Assembly: GCA_026225945.1 (NCBI GenBank)
Contig: JAMJFZ010000199.1
Span: 64,648,001-64,712,000, forward strand
Origin: Cricetomys ansorgei
Taxonomy: Eukaryota > Chordata > Mammalia > Rodentia > Nesomyidae
Length of the DNA: 64,000 nucleotides
Reading direction: 5' to 3'
The translations under genes were made by a program, and so were the position numbers. The notes under the pieces were generated by a model, which saw only the letters and a list, made by a program, of their open reading frames with translations, was not told the DNA's origin and did not search any database. Positions 35,256 through 46,470 of this stretch are shown in pieces. Each line of letters opens with the position of its first letter. The stretch's first letter is position 1.

Positions 35256-35429
35256 TCTTACTTCATTCTAACTTTATTCATGTGACTCTTACAATTTTGA
35301 ATTGTTTGTATCTCACTTTTTAAAGTCTTTGAAGATCTAGTTCAAATGTCAAGTTCTCTACAAAAAATTAACTACAACAAGCAACTTGAATGGTATCACA
35401 GACATGTACCCATAAAAAAGAGTAAACCT

Positions 35430-35582
35430 TACATAAGGCTTACTAGCTTCGTATACATTAACTCGCTCAATCCCCAAGACAGACTTATGACGCAGGAATT
35501 ATATCATCCTCTTTTTGTAAATAAAAGCAACTTGTCTAGAGCCTACACGCAGTGCCTGGCTCCAGAGTCGGCTTTTGTACCA
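35430..35582 (+). mobile_element. MIR SINE fragment
   Basis: acattaactcgctcaatccc, caagacagacttatgacgca, aattatatcatcctcttttt, gtaaataaaagcaacttgtc, ctggctccagagtcggc. The overlapping 86-codon frame is therefore spurious. Confidence 0.6.
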
Positions 35583-36540
35583 CTGCTATGCTATCTGTAC
35601 TGTTAACTGAGAAGGATGATTAATTATTGCAGAGAGATGTTCAACAACCTGGCAGTTTCAAGTATAGTACAGCTGGAGATACCTTAAACAGACTAAAATT
35701 CTCCCTCTGAGTACCTTATTTATCCTTTCATAGACAGCATACCCAGTTTCGTTCCTTGATCTGCATAGAAAAAAGGAGGGGATAGTCATACATATACTTT
35801 GATTTCTATCATATTTTAGACTATTAACTTGAATCTAATTTTCTCAGTTAAAATTCTAAAATTCTAGCTCTCTTCTTCATAAGACCCAAGAGACAGACAA
35901 AGATGAATAGCTTTATCCTTGCACGACCCCAGAAAGGGATAATGTCAAATCACCTGCCACATTAAGACTGTCAAAAATGGCTGTCATCTAATATTTTTGT
36001 GCAGATGTAATACAGTTGTCAGGAATCAACTAATATTCTTAAGAATGTATGCCATATTTACAGATTTTGGTCTTATGGATACATAAATTCAGACAGTTTT
36101 GTAGATAAAAGAAATTCTTTAAACAAAGTCAGCCTCTGGGGTAAGGAAATGAGTTATAAAAAACAAATATGAACATTCTTTGTGTGGAAGACAAAAAAGT
36201 ATCTTTCCTTTCAATTCAAACTTTACAACAGAGAACTGAGAGCTAAAATAAAATATACCTGACCATGAGATAATGTTTAGGTTTTATAGAAAATTGTAAG
36301 TTCTTGAAGGAGAAAGGCTTAAAGGAAACTATGTTTTCTCTCTAATTACCTCAATGTTTCTTTATCTGTTGTGTTCTGAATGCATTTCTGGTGCCTTAAG
36401 ATTCTGAATACAAATCAACAATGAACTTCATGTGCTAGTTCTTTCAGGATCATGCATGCCATAAAGTTAAACAGCACAAATTAACAACCAAAAAGACCAC
36501 TGTTCCTCAGTTACCCTTTGAAATTATTTTTAAAAACCAA
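35583..36540. other. no recognisable feature
   Basis: AT-rich non-repeat DNA. Confidence 0.35.
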
Positions 36541-36544
36541 GAAT

Positions 36545-36706
36545 TAGCAGGGACTGGTGGCATGGGCCTGTAATTCTAGCTACTTGGGAGGCTGAGGCAG
36601 GAGGATTACAAGTTCAAAGTAAGCCTGGGGAACTTACTTTGTGAGTGAGATCAGGTTTAAAAGAATAAAGAAGGCTTTGGATATAGTTCAGTGGCAGAGT
36701 CAGTCT

Positions 36707-36759
<53 letters not shown>

Positions 36760-36830
36760 CGCGCGCGCGCGTGTGTGTTAGGGACGAAGCCCAGAGCTAC
36801 TGTAGTACCACTGTGCTACACCTGCTGGCT
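36545..36830 (+). mobile_element. B4 SINE interrupted by a TG/CG microsatellite
   Basis: The left part is B1-like (gactggtggcatgggcctgt, gctacttgggaggctgaggc, gattacaagttcaaagtaag). It joins an ID-like part at ggctttggatatagttcagt, the fused arrangement of a B4. The ID part is then interrupted or replaced by the simple repeat at 36,709-36,779, after which cgaagcccagagctactgt resembles a degraded remainder. Confidence 0.7.
36709..36779. repeat. (TG)n followed by alternating GC/AC, about 70 bp
   Basis: A pure TG tract passes into gcgcgcacgcgcgcgcgcg and back to tgtgtgt. Strict purine-pyrimidine alternation over most of the length favours Z-DNA. Confidence 0.95.
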
Positions 36831-38425
36831 TCTAACTAGGTTTCTATTTAAAATAATGCATGCTGCCACTACAGTGGCTGTCCAGACAAGTATTGTTGTT
36901 TAGATACAGATTAACCACCAGGCTTGACATGTGGGCTTCAAACTAGGTTGTAATGTCATGGGCTTTGGCAGGGAGGCTAGATGTATAGTTAAGTCTAAAT
37001 AGCCAAGGTAATGTAATATATTACTGCAGAGGGTCTAAGCACATGCAAGCCTATGTGGGAACAGATGTTAAACTTAAAGCTACTGGACAGACATGGCCAC
37101 CAAACACTTGTACAACAATCTAAACTTGCCTTTATCACCGTATTTAACTCATATGGCAATCATTTACATGTCTGTTTTGACACCAATTGAGTGATTATCT
37201 AAAGATAAGGATAAGTCAGTATAGGTGTGAAAAAGAACACCAACACCGAAAAATGCAACAAACATAGCAAACTGATGTTCCTGGCTCCATATTTTTGTCA
37301 AAAATCTTTTCATCTGACAGCTAAGATACCCAAAACCAAGTCTGTGTTTTTGGTAATGTTTATATAATGTGTACCACTTACTTTCTTTGGATCAAAATTC
37401 GTTCTTCTATAAAAGAAAGACTAATTTTTAAGGTCTATTCAGATCAGTAATTTCAAGAGTCTATAATGGAATCATGTACTATAAACCAACACTTGCACAT
37501 ATTTACTGAAGACCTGCTTCCACATAATTAAAAACTATGCTCCTATGTGAAACCAAAACTATACTCAATTATCCATTTGGTTGACTGGCATAAGAATTTC
37601 AAAAGAAAAAGCCACAAACATTGCTTCAGAAAACACAAATAAATACATTACAAGGCCTAGTAAATTTAAGAGATGTAAAATTTCTTTTCTCTACATAGAT
37701 AGCTCAGACTTGCATTTCCTAGAGTCTGGCTGGGCCTTTTGAATCACGAAAAAAATCAGTCTTTTGCTCTAATGCTTCCTAGACTACAAAAATTCATCCT
37801 ACTGAATTCTATGAGCTTGCTGATATCTCACTACTATGTTCCCATTTCCAAAAGTCCCTGGCAACACATGGCAATATCTACTGATCATGACATTTCTATT
37901 TCCTCAACATTAAGAATGCAATCCTATCCCCTCATTGTGGCCCAAGAGTCTCCTCTGGCTACTACCCTTTATCAGTATCTTTAAGCTTTTTTCAAATCTT
38001 TCAGTTTGCCTAGCTTTCCTCTCTAGAAATTAGCTTTACATATCACTTGCCGTACAGGATTCCTTCAAACAGTGAGGTTTTCTACTCTCTATTCTCTGTC
38101 CTCATGACTCACATTCAAGTGGGCTCCTATCCCAATGATTCTTTCCCACAGCTCCTTCTTTGATTCTCTACTTATCACAACCCAAAGTAATCTAGCTTAT
38201 TCTGTTCCATGTTTTCTGTATGACTCTGTCATAGTGTGGTGGGGTAAAAGCTTGATGAAAGCAGGACACTTGCTTGAAGTTTTTTACTATAATCTCATAA
38301 TCTGGGTGGTTCAGTAACAGGCAAACAGTGTAAAACATTTGTTGACTAAAACAACAAATAAAATGGAAACTGTATCCATATAACATCCCTATTCTAGGCT
38401 CCTTATAAAATTCCATTTCAATCAG
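36831..38425. other. no firmly recognised feature
   Basis: Pyrimidine-rich text around 37,740-38,200 may be an ancient LINE remnant, but I cannot place it. No gene supported. Confidence 0.3.
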
Positions 38426-38429
38426 CTTT

Positions 38430-38525
38430 ACTGTGGCTCAACACAATGGGTATAGTTTTATTTAACAGTTGAGAAACTGACCCTCAAAAATATTATGTGA
38501 CTTGGCTGAAGGAAGAGAACAGAAT
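38430..38525 (+). mobile_element. MIR fragment, weak
   Basis: gttttatttaacagttgaga, aactgaccctcaaaaatatt, then atgtgacttggctgaagg. Confidence 0.4.
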
Positions 38526-38939
38526 AAAGGTAATGTTTAAAATATGAACTTATATATTTTTCTGAGCACTTTCAATATTCCTCCTTTAGATAATAGCATA
38601 TCAATTCAACCAAATATCTAGGTTATAGGCTCCAAATACTTATGTTGTAAATTTGTGAAATAGTTAAATATTATCATTATCTTGTGCTGAAAAAATAACA
38701 GGAAAGATGATTCAAACAAGACTAGATTCTTAAAACAGTGAACTTGCCACTTCTATCAGATGGTTCCAATAAAAAAGAAAAAAAAAAACAAGTTAAATAA
38801 CATCTAGACCCTTTTAAAAAGAAGTCTTATTTTTTAAGGATGTATGATAAAAACAAAAAGGATAACCTTAAAATAGGAAGAAGAGAGAATAGTTAAGAGC
38901 CAAGAGAAATTAAGGTAGTCCCTAATAGAGTGTGCTACA

Positions 38940-39735
38940 TCGGGTTCATGAGTCAGAAGGCTCCTTATGTTTAAGATGTTGATTCCTTTCAAAGTAATCT
39001 ACAGATCTGGTAGAATCCTACTCAAAATCTCAATAGGCTTTTTACTTCCCCTTGAGACAGAGTTTCATTTCAAAGTCTTGTCTATGTAGCACAGGCTAGC
39101 CTCAAACTACTGCTCCTCTACCTTAAACCTCCCAGGTGGTGGGTGGGATTATATACATGAATCTCCATTCCTTACTCCTCAGTAAGCAAAACAAAAACAA
39201 AAACTAGACAACTCATTCTAAAATTCATCAAATGTAAAGAATCCAGACTAAGAAAAACAGTTTTGAAAAGGAACTAAAGTTGTATGTTACAAGAACTAAC
39301 ACTGTATGACATCAACATTCATTATATCCAACTGTAATTACAAAGCTTTAGTCACTAAGACCATGCAGTACAGTAATCAAAACCAACAAACACTTCAACT
39401 GGACAGAATAGAAACTGAAAACAGAACTCAATATACATTACAGACAACTGATTGTTGACAAATATGTAAAGGCAATTCAATATAAGCAAGACCAATTTCC
39501 AACAAATGACAAATAACACTATAACAATACAGTTACACCTTTTAAAAAAATATACAACATTCAATTTAAAATATATCACTGACCTACATATAAGCCTAAA
39601 GCTTTTGTGATCTTGTACTAGGGCAAAAAATATGTATATAACACTAAAAGCATAATCCATGGAATCATAAATTGATAACTAGATTTATCAACATTAGAAA
39701 CCTCTACTCTTCAAGAGATATTGCCTGCTAAGAAA
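38940..39735 (+). mobile_element. ancient L1M ORF2 remnant, part 1
   Basis: Diverged L1 ORF2-derived DNA: agatctggtagaatcctact, acactgtatgacatcaacat, ctgattgttgacaaatatgt, gcaagaccaatttccaacaa, then gaaacctctactcttcaaga at the right. It contains many stops. A B1 lies inside it, and a B2 separates it from part 2. Confidence 0.6.
39050..39180 (-). mobile_element. B1 SINE, antisense, inside L1M
   Basis: ccttgagacagagtttcatt, gtctatgtagcacaggctag, cctcaaactactgctcctct, then gtgggattatatacatga. Diverged. Confidence 0.7.
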
Positions 39736-39740
39736 TATGA

Positions 39741-39940
39741 GTCTAGAAATAGCTTAGTGGTTAAGAGCAAGTACTGTTCTTCCAGATCACTGGAGTTCAG
39801 TTCCCAGTACCTTCAATGGACAGCTCAAAACCACCTGTAACTCCAACTCCTGAGAATCTGGTGCCCACTTCTGGCCTCTGCAGTCACCTCTATGTGCGTC
39901 TATGTGTGTGTGTGCCCTTGCACACAAATAAAAGTTACAA
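39741..39940 (+). mobile_element. B2 SINE, plus strand, inside L1M
   Basis: tctagaaatagcttagtggt, taagagcaagtactgttctt, ctggagttcagttcccagta, aatctggtgcccacttctgg, cctctgcagtcacctctatg. It ends with cacacaaataaaagtt and a short poly(G) at 39,942-39,950. Confidence 0.9.
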
Positions 39941-39954
39941 AGGGGGGGGGGAGA

Positions 39955-40665
39955 AGGGGTGGTGAGAATGAGTAACAAAAATATCTGTAAGTCAGAAATC
40001 TAATAAATGATTATTTAGAATATATAAAGAATATTAAAGACTTAAGAGAATAATCCATTTTTTAAATAAGTGATTCAAACAGATGCTTCATAAAAGATAT
40101 AGGATGGAAAATAAACATCAAAGACGCTAAACACTCAAGAGTTAAACTTATATTTATCAAATGAGTTAGCCATTCTATGCCAAAGCATATGCTTAAGAAA
40201 AATAAAAAGTATATGTTCATATAAAAATGCATTCATGGATGTTCACATAAGCTTTACTTTTGAAAGTCAACAATTAGAAAATCTACAAGTCTATCACCAG
40301 GTGAATGGATATACAAACTATTACCATACCCACAACAGAATACTATTTAGCAATAAAAGAGTAACCACTGACACATGAAGAAATATAGCATGACTAAATC
40401 TCAAAATAATCATGACACATAAAGAAGACTGTGTAGTTTATGCTAAGACATACAAATAAATGCAAAGTGAAAGAAAACAAAGAGCAGTTGTCTAGGGAAT
40501 AGGTGAGGATTTAAATGAGGACTAGAAAATGTAGGGGTGAGATATATTTGGTGCCTTGACACGGATGGTGGTTTCATGGGTGTAAACATGTCAAAGCTTA
40601 TCAAATCTTACACTTTTCAACTCATGAAGTTTATTGAATAATGTTTAAATGCTAATGAAGTTGTT
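39955..40665 (+). mobile_element. ancient L1M 3' part, part 2
   Basis: It continues the L1M after the B2: agaatatataaagaatatta, aataagtgattcaaacagat, ggtgaatggatatacaaact, ccacaacagaatactattta, ctcaaaataatcatgacaca, gttgtctagggaataggtga, ggtttcatgggtgtaaacat. The order is that of L1M ORF2 end plus 3' UTR. Confidence 0.7.
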
Positions 40666-40904
40666 TAAACAGACCTGGGCTTTGGAGCGAGACCCTATCT
40701 CAAAACAAAACCAACAAACAACAGTACAAGGAAGACAGAAAAGACAGTCATGCCACAAGTATTAAGAAAATCAAATTACTTAAAAATATAATTGTAAAAA
40801 GGGTAAAGAAGGCCAAGTTAGTTTCTTTGGGTATATTTATTAGCAGATGACTTATAGAACTATTTCTCGCTCGAGTCAGTCTTTTTTCTGGCCGGGGGGA
40901 GGGG

Positions 40905-41050
40905 TGTTAGACAGAGGGTTTCTCTGTTGTAGCTCTGGCTGTCCTGGAATTCATTCTGTAGACCAGGCTGGCCTTGAACTCACAGAGATCCGCCTGCCTC
41001 TGCCTTCCAAGTGCTGGGATTAAAGCTGTGTGCCACTTCCATCCAGCTCA
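40905..41050 (-). mobile_element. B1 SINE, antisense, well preserved
   Basis: acagagggtttctctgttgt, ctggctgtcctggaattcat, ctgtagaccaggctggcctt, cacagagatccgcctgcctc, caagtgctgggattaaagct. This is one of the least diverged SINEs in the window. Confidence 0.95.
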
Positions 41051-41199
41051 GTATTTTTAAACATAGTGAATATAGTCTTTAATTGGGGAAAGATAAATAA
41101 AAATGGATAAAGTAGAAAAATTAAGGAAAAAACAAACAAAACTGAAGTGTAAGACTTAAAGACTACAAAAATAGTGTTTCTTTAGACTGTATTTATAGA

Positions 41200-41528
41200 T
41201 TGCATTAGTTATTTTTCTACTGCTGTGATAAACACAACCAAGGCATCTTTTAGAAGGAAGCGCTTATTTTGGGTTTTATGGCTCTAGAGGGTTAACAGTC
41301 TATCACTCTCACAGAGGAGAAGCAGGACAGCAAGCAATCAGGTGTGGCAGCAGGAACAGTAAGAATGAACTGGGGAACAGTAGGAGGCTTTTAAACCTTA
41401 AAGTCTGCCTCCAGTGATATATTTCCTTCAGCAAGGCCACTTATAAGCCTCCCTAATACCATTACCAACTATGGACCATGTATCTGCTTAAGCATATGGG
41501 GGACATCTCATTTATACTACCACACAGA
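41200..41528 (-). mobile_element. MT-type MaLR LTR, antisense
   Basis: ctactgctgtgataaacaca, gaagcgcttattttgggttt, aggcttttaaaccttaaagt, ctgcctccagtgatatattt, ccttcagcaaggccacttat, catatgggggacatctcatt. Solo LTR; no internal sequence seen. Confidence 0.75.
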
Positions 41529-41890
41529 TCAAGGAAAAAATAATGTAAGACACTAATGTCATGTACAGATTTGATCATTTCCAAGGAATCAGAAAGTGCT
41601 GAGAATTCACAGATTAAAATAAAACACAACCCCAGTAACAAGAAACTAGCTCCTCTTGGTATTTTATTTCCCCTGGTTGGAGGCTTCCTAGTTTCTTTCC
41701 ATTCCTGACCCCTCAACCTTAAACACAGGAGCTCTAGGCATCTTTGTCTGCTTTTAGTCTTACTCTATGACAAGGCTGATAGCCTCCTCGGGACTATGAT
41801 TCCTTTTGATATTATGAGGAATGTTAGAGGCCAGGACAATGTATAGTTACATAAAATTTCATGTCATTGTTTCAAAGACTTTCCTTAAAA

Positions 41891-42087
41891 AAGCTGTGTG
41901 TAGTAGTGATGACAGACATCTTTAATCGCAGAATCCTAGCACTCAGGAGGCAGACACAGGTGGATCTCTATTAGTTCAAGGTCAGCCTGGTCTGCATAGC
42001 AAGTTCCAGGATAGCCAAGGCTACATGGTGAGAACTTGTCTCACTTCCCCATCTCCAAAAACAAACAAACAAACAAACAAACAAACA
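41891..42087 (+). mobile_element. B1 SINE, plus strand, with (AAAC)n tail
   Basis: agctgtgtgtagtagtgatg, tttaatcgcagaatcctagc, actcaggaggcagacacagg, tggatctctattagttcaag, gtcagcctggtctgcatagc, then an (AAAC)n tail at 42,059-42,087. A 94-codon minus-strand frame here is an artefact. Confidence 0.9.
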
Positions 42088-42403
42088 TAAAATCCAAACA
42101 AACAAAAATAACCCTCTCCTGAACTCTAGCCAAGTATTTTCTTCCTCTATTTCTCCGGGTAAGAAACAGATTACAGAATTCCAGTTGGTCTTTGAAAGAT
42201 CAAATACAAGGTACAGTGCACACACAGATACCACAATGGGATATTTGAATATCATGAGTAAAATGCATAATTAGGACTTCATATTTTCTAGACATACTGT
42301 ATAAACAGTTCAACTTACTTAGAGCATTCTGACAACCAGGTTTATGAAGCAAGCTTTTACTAACCATTTTAGATTACTACACCCTATTAAACACTTGTTC
42401 ATA

Positions 42404-42620
42404 GGTGCTAGATAGAGGGCTTAGCAGTTAAAAACACTTGCTGCTCTTCCAAAGGACCAGGGTTTGATTTCTAGCACCCAAATGGTATTTCCCAACTGTC
42501 TGTAACTCGAATCTCAGGGTACCCAACTCTATATCTGGCCTCTGCAGGCACTGCATGCATGTGGTTCATATACATACATCTGCAGGTAGTCACACATACA
42601 CAAAAATAAAATTTAAAAGA
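42404..42620 (+). mobile_element. B2 SINE, plus strand
   Basis: gctagatagagggcttagca, gttaaaaacacttgctgctc, aggaccagggtttgatttct, actgtctgtaactcgaatct, atctggcctctgcaggcact, then an A-rich tail with aaataaaat. Confidence 0.88.
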
Positions 42621-43224
42621 TTAAAAAACTTTTTTAAAAATGATGATTTGAATGAGGGCAAAGAAACATATGCAATTAATGATTTTCAGGTTCTAAGAGG
42701 TTCTGACAGTGACTTACTAACAACAAACTCAGGCTTCAAAACATATTCACTCATTCATACCTGAAGCAGGTCTGCAGGTCAAGAAAGGCCCTCTAATTCA
42801 AAGACCCTCTCATAATACAAACTCTTCTTAATTCCCAACAATCCAAGAAAAGTAAAGATATCTTCCAAGACTGCTAGCTCTTTGCAGACAGTGCCTAAGC
42901 CTTACTTATGGTCTTCTTGCACCTTGAATGGTACCAGTACCACACTCTCTAGGCTGTATCATACTACAGCAATAAATGATTCCAAAATCATGATGCCTTT
43001 GTACACAAATATTAATTTCTCACTTTCCTTTTGTTTGTTAAGGACTAGCTTCAGCTCTGCTCTAACATTCCATGTCCAAACCTTAGCTAAGGCATGATAG
43101 TCTCATGACAAAGAAGCAATGGCCACTGGCAGAACCACAAGCTAGAAAACATGTGCTTGAACACAGTCACAAACACCACAAGAATAAGGACAATTTGTGT
43201 TTTCCACCCATGCACCTGGTTCAC

Positions 43225-43350
43225 AAGTGCCTACCACATTTTATGGCTGTTCTAAATTCATACTGATGAGTGATCAGTGAGGAGACTGAGACCTAGAATC
43301 AAACCAGCATATGATAAACTAGAACTACCTAAGTCTGGCCTAATAATTTT
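43225..43350 (+). mobile_element. MIR fragment, weak
   Basis: cctaccacattttatggctg, gtgaggagactgagacctag, aatcaaaccagcatatgata, aagtctggcctaataat. Only the 3' half is convincing. Confidence 0.4.
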
Positions 43351-43398
43351 TCTCTTCTGATTTGTTAAGATTAAAAAAGCAAACCAGCATGTGAAAAA

Positions 43399-43409
43399 CA
43401 CCACGGACA
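43399..43409. promoter_or_regulatory. RE1-like core, weak
   Basis: caccacggaca matches the centre of the REST/NRSF element, but the outer parts of both half-sites are poor. Probably chance. Confidence 0.12.
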
Positions 43410-45035
43410 ATGTGTTGGTTTACACAAAGTTAGTGGAATGTCTTCAGACAGTCAAACTGGAAGGAGCTTTCATTAAGATAATTTAGGGTAGATTTTCGTA
43501 ATGATGACATATAAAATATCCTACACTTTCAAAGGATTAACTGACAAGTAAAATAGAAAGATTAGATTAAAACAGCTCACACTGCAAAAAGGCAACTTTT
43601 TAGTTGACCATAGCTAAATATGATCAAAGGGCAATAAGGCTGCCAAAAAATGTAATGCAAATTTCAAGCTGCATTCATACAAGTACAAGAACTAGATAAT
43701 AGATTCATTGTATTCTGTAATAAGTCATGCCACATCTAAAGTAGTCAGTTCAGTTTTGGCCTCTGTATTTTAAGAGGTACAGTAACAAAAGGACTTTGTC
43801 ATAAGTTTAGAAATATGGATGGGGGAAAGAAGGTCTATAAACTATGTTATGCCCATGTGGCATGAAAATTAGGACTACCCCTCCTCCTGGTTTGGCAAAA
43901 CAAACAAACAAACAACAATTAAAAAAAACCCAAACCAAAAAAAAAAAAGAGTCAAGCCTCAAGTAGGATATAATAATCATTTCAAATACTCAAGATTTGC
44001 TGTGTATAAGACTAAGTTTCAAATACATAGTCCCAGTTTGTTAAAGACCAATAAGTGAAAGTCAGAGGGGAGTCAGTTCTCAATGAGACGAAACCTAAAA
44101 TTAAGGAAGGTAGATGAAAGCGCTATTAAGGTGATTAAACTTAGGTTTGGTCCTATAAACCTAAGTCACTTCCCTATGTAACCAAACACTTGAGGCACTG
44201 CAAAAGTTCTAAATAGTACGGGTCTTTTCCAATTAAACACAAGAACAACAACAGCAAGGAACAAGAACTGAGCTAAGAAGTAAACCACAAAGTTGTCTGG
44301 CCTTACAAACATGCACAGGCATGCTGTTGAAGGGAAAGGAAATTTTAAGGTTAGATAACAAATTCAGTATCTTGGATTTTACAGAGGAAATGAGTTTAAT
44401 CAAAATTGTATTTATTCTTGAAGTGCTCCCCCCACCTTAGTATGATCTAACATCATTGACAGAAAAGGTTCAAAATGGCCACTGAGAAAAAAATGCTGAC
44501 ATTAAAAATTAAAACCACAAGACAATATTAAGGTAGTGACCAACTTGTGTAAGCATTAAAATTCCTTGTGATAAACTATTACACAGCATGTCACTGTCAT
44601 TAAAAAGTTTTTACTCACTGATGTTTTTGTCCTCTTATACTGTTCAAATTCTAGCACTTTTGAATCTCATTCTCAGCTTGCAAATTCCTATATATTTTCT
44701 ATATACTGGAGTTCCTGGTAAGTCATGAACAATGGGTACACAAAGACCCGGGGTTCCTTTGCATCCCAGCTCCTCATTTTCAATACTCAACTAAATTGTT
44801 GAGTACTAAACATTGTTTTTAATTTGTATCCAAAATGTGAATATTTATCAAGGTACCACAGAATGTAGTCTTCTAAGTTTTATAGTTATAAAACTGAACG
44901 TGTCTATTTTTTCCAGAACAAAAAATATTCCAAGCCAAAACAAACAAACCAAAAGAACAATTTGAAAAGCTAAATACCGATGTACCTACTCTCTACTAAG
45001 TAATATGAAAGTTTACTTATTGATACACACTCAGT
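43410..45035. other. no recognisable feature
   Basis: AT-rich non-repeat DNA with short A-rich runs around 43,900-43,950. Confidence 0.35.
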
Positions 45036-45475
45036 TTGACAAGTTTGAGAACTTCTCACTACAGAATCCCAGCACTGAGAAGGGGAAGTAGACACAAATT
45101 CCCACCCCTAACCTGGAAGCTATCTGTAATTGACACCTGCTGGGAAAAGGAAAAAGTTTTTTCCAATACAGTGCCACTGAGTATGTCAACTACATTCCAG
45201 AGAAGGACTCATGCCCAGGAGTAGTTGACCAACACAAAATGGACTCTATGTTTGTGTTTGTGTGTGTCATGTGTGCACTTTTGTTATTCTTCCTTATTGG
45301 TTTTATTTTCTTTAGCTTGCTCTGATTTTTGTTGTTCTTGCTTTTTCAAGAATGAGAAAAAGAACTCAAAGTTAGGTGGGTAGGGAGGTGGGAAGATCTG
45401 GGAGAAGTTGGGAGAGGGAAATATGATTTAAGTCTATTGTGTGAAAGAAATTTTAATTAACAAAACAAAACAACT
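45036..45475 (+). mobile_element. rodent L1 3' UTR end, plus strand
   Basis: acctggaagctatctgtaat, cacctgctgggaaaaggaaa, gagtatgtcaactacattcc, ggagtagttgaccaacacaa, a T-rich stretch, aaagttaggtgggtagggag, gtgggaagatctgggagaag, then an A-rich end. The 62-codon frame over it is a shadow. Confidence 0.75.
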
Positions 45476-45724
45476 TGTCACAGGATTCCTATGCTCACTA
45501 CTTTTTGGCATCCTTTCTGTGGGTTCCCTGAAGACCTATACAGATTAGGCTGCAGAAATCAGGACAACATAGCTTCAAATCTCCTATGCCAATCCATCTA
45601 ACAGGAAGTCGGAAGTCCACTAAAGAGGAGAGAAATGAGTCAATGAAGAGCTAGTTTTTGGATATGCTAAAACAGGGATCTGTTTAAAGACAGGGTAACA
45701 GTAGCAGTATGTCCACTTCCACAC

Positions 45725-46258
45725 ATACATCTTATTTTCAAGGAGTATGTTCCAAGACTCTAAGTGGATACCTACATAAAAATACCAAATCTTATATATA
45801 CTATGTTATCTTCTATGCACACATACCTATGATAAAGTTTAAATTAAGGATAGTAAAGATTAATGGCAGAAACTAACAAAATACAATTATAGCAACACTC
45901 TATAATAAAATCTGTATGAACATAGTCTCACAAAGTATCTTCCTGTACTGTACTGTTGTTCTTTATCTTGTGATATGAGTCGCATAATGAATATATAACT
46001 ATATGGAGTAAGCGATAGTGCCTGGCTAAAAGTACTGCACTAGACAGATGACTGGGCAACCCACAATGCAGTATGAAGCACAGACACATGATTCACAACC
46101 TGCTTGGGACAGTCTAAGACTTTATCATGCTGCTGAATGGCATGTAATTTACAATTTATGAACTGTCAATTTCTGGAATTTTCAATTTAATATTTTCAGA
46201 CTGCAGCTGACTGTGGGCAACTTAAACTGAGGAAAGTAAAACCTTGGATGGGGAACTA
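45725..46258 (-). mobile_element. Tigger/MER2-type TcMar DNA transposon remnant
   Basis: Diverged match to the ends of Tigger-family elements. At the left: agtatgttccaagactctaa, gtggatacctacataaaaat, tatactatgttatcttctat. At the right, reading outwards: ttatgaactgtcaatttctg, gaattttcaatttaatattt, cagactgcagctgactgtgg, aacttaaactgaggaaagta. The right end is the reverse of a Tigger terminus after CpG decay. No transposase frame survives. Confidence 0.75.
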
Positions 46259-46299
46259 TTCAAAATGATTGTCATTAACTTGTATGGAATATTCTTTAT

Positions 46300-46470
46300 G
46301 TCACACATACGTGCTTTACCTGCATTAATTCATACATATTCTTCACAAATAAAGTTAATATCCTTATGCTCATTTTACAACTGAGAAAAAGGAAGCACAG
46401 ACTGATCAAATAACTTGCCCAAATCGCATAGCTAATGACAGGCAGGGAGAGACATGCATTTGGAGGAATA
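46300..46470 (+). mobile_element. MIR SINE
   Basis: gctttacctgcattaattca, tccttatgctcattttacaa, ctgagaaaaaggaagcacag, taacttgcccaaatcgcata, gctaatgacaggcag. Confidence 0.75.

Noticed and set aside
43399..43409. REST/RE1 silencer element
   Set aside because: Only the 11-bp centre matches; the flanking half-site positions do not, so it is listed only as a weak motif.
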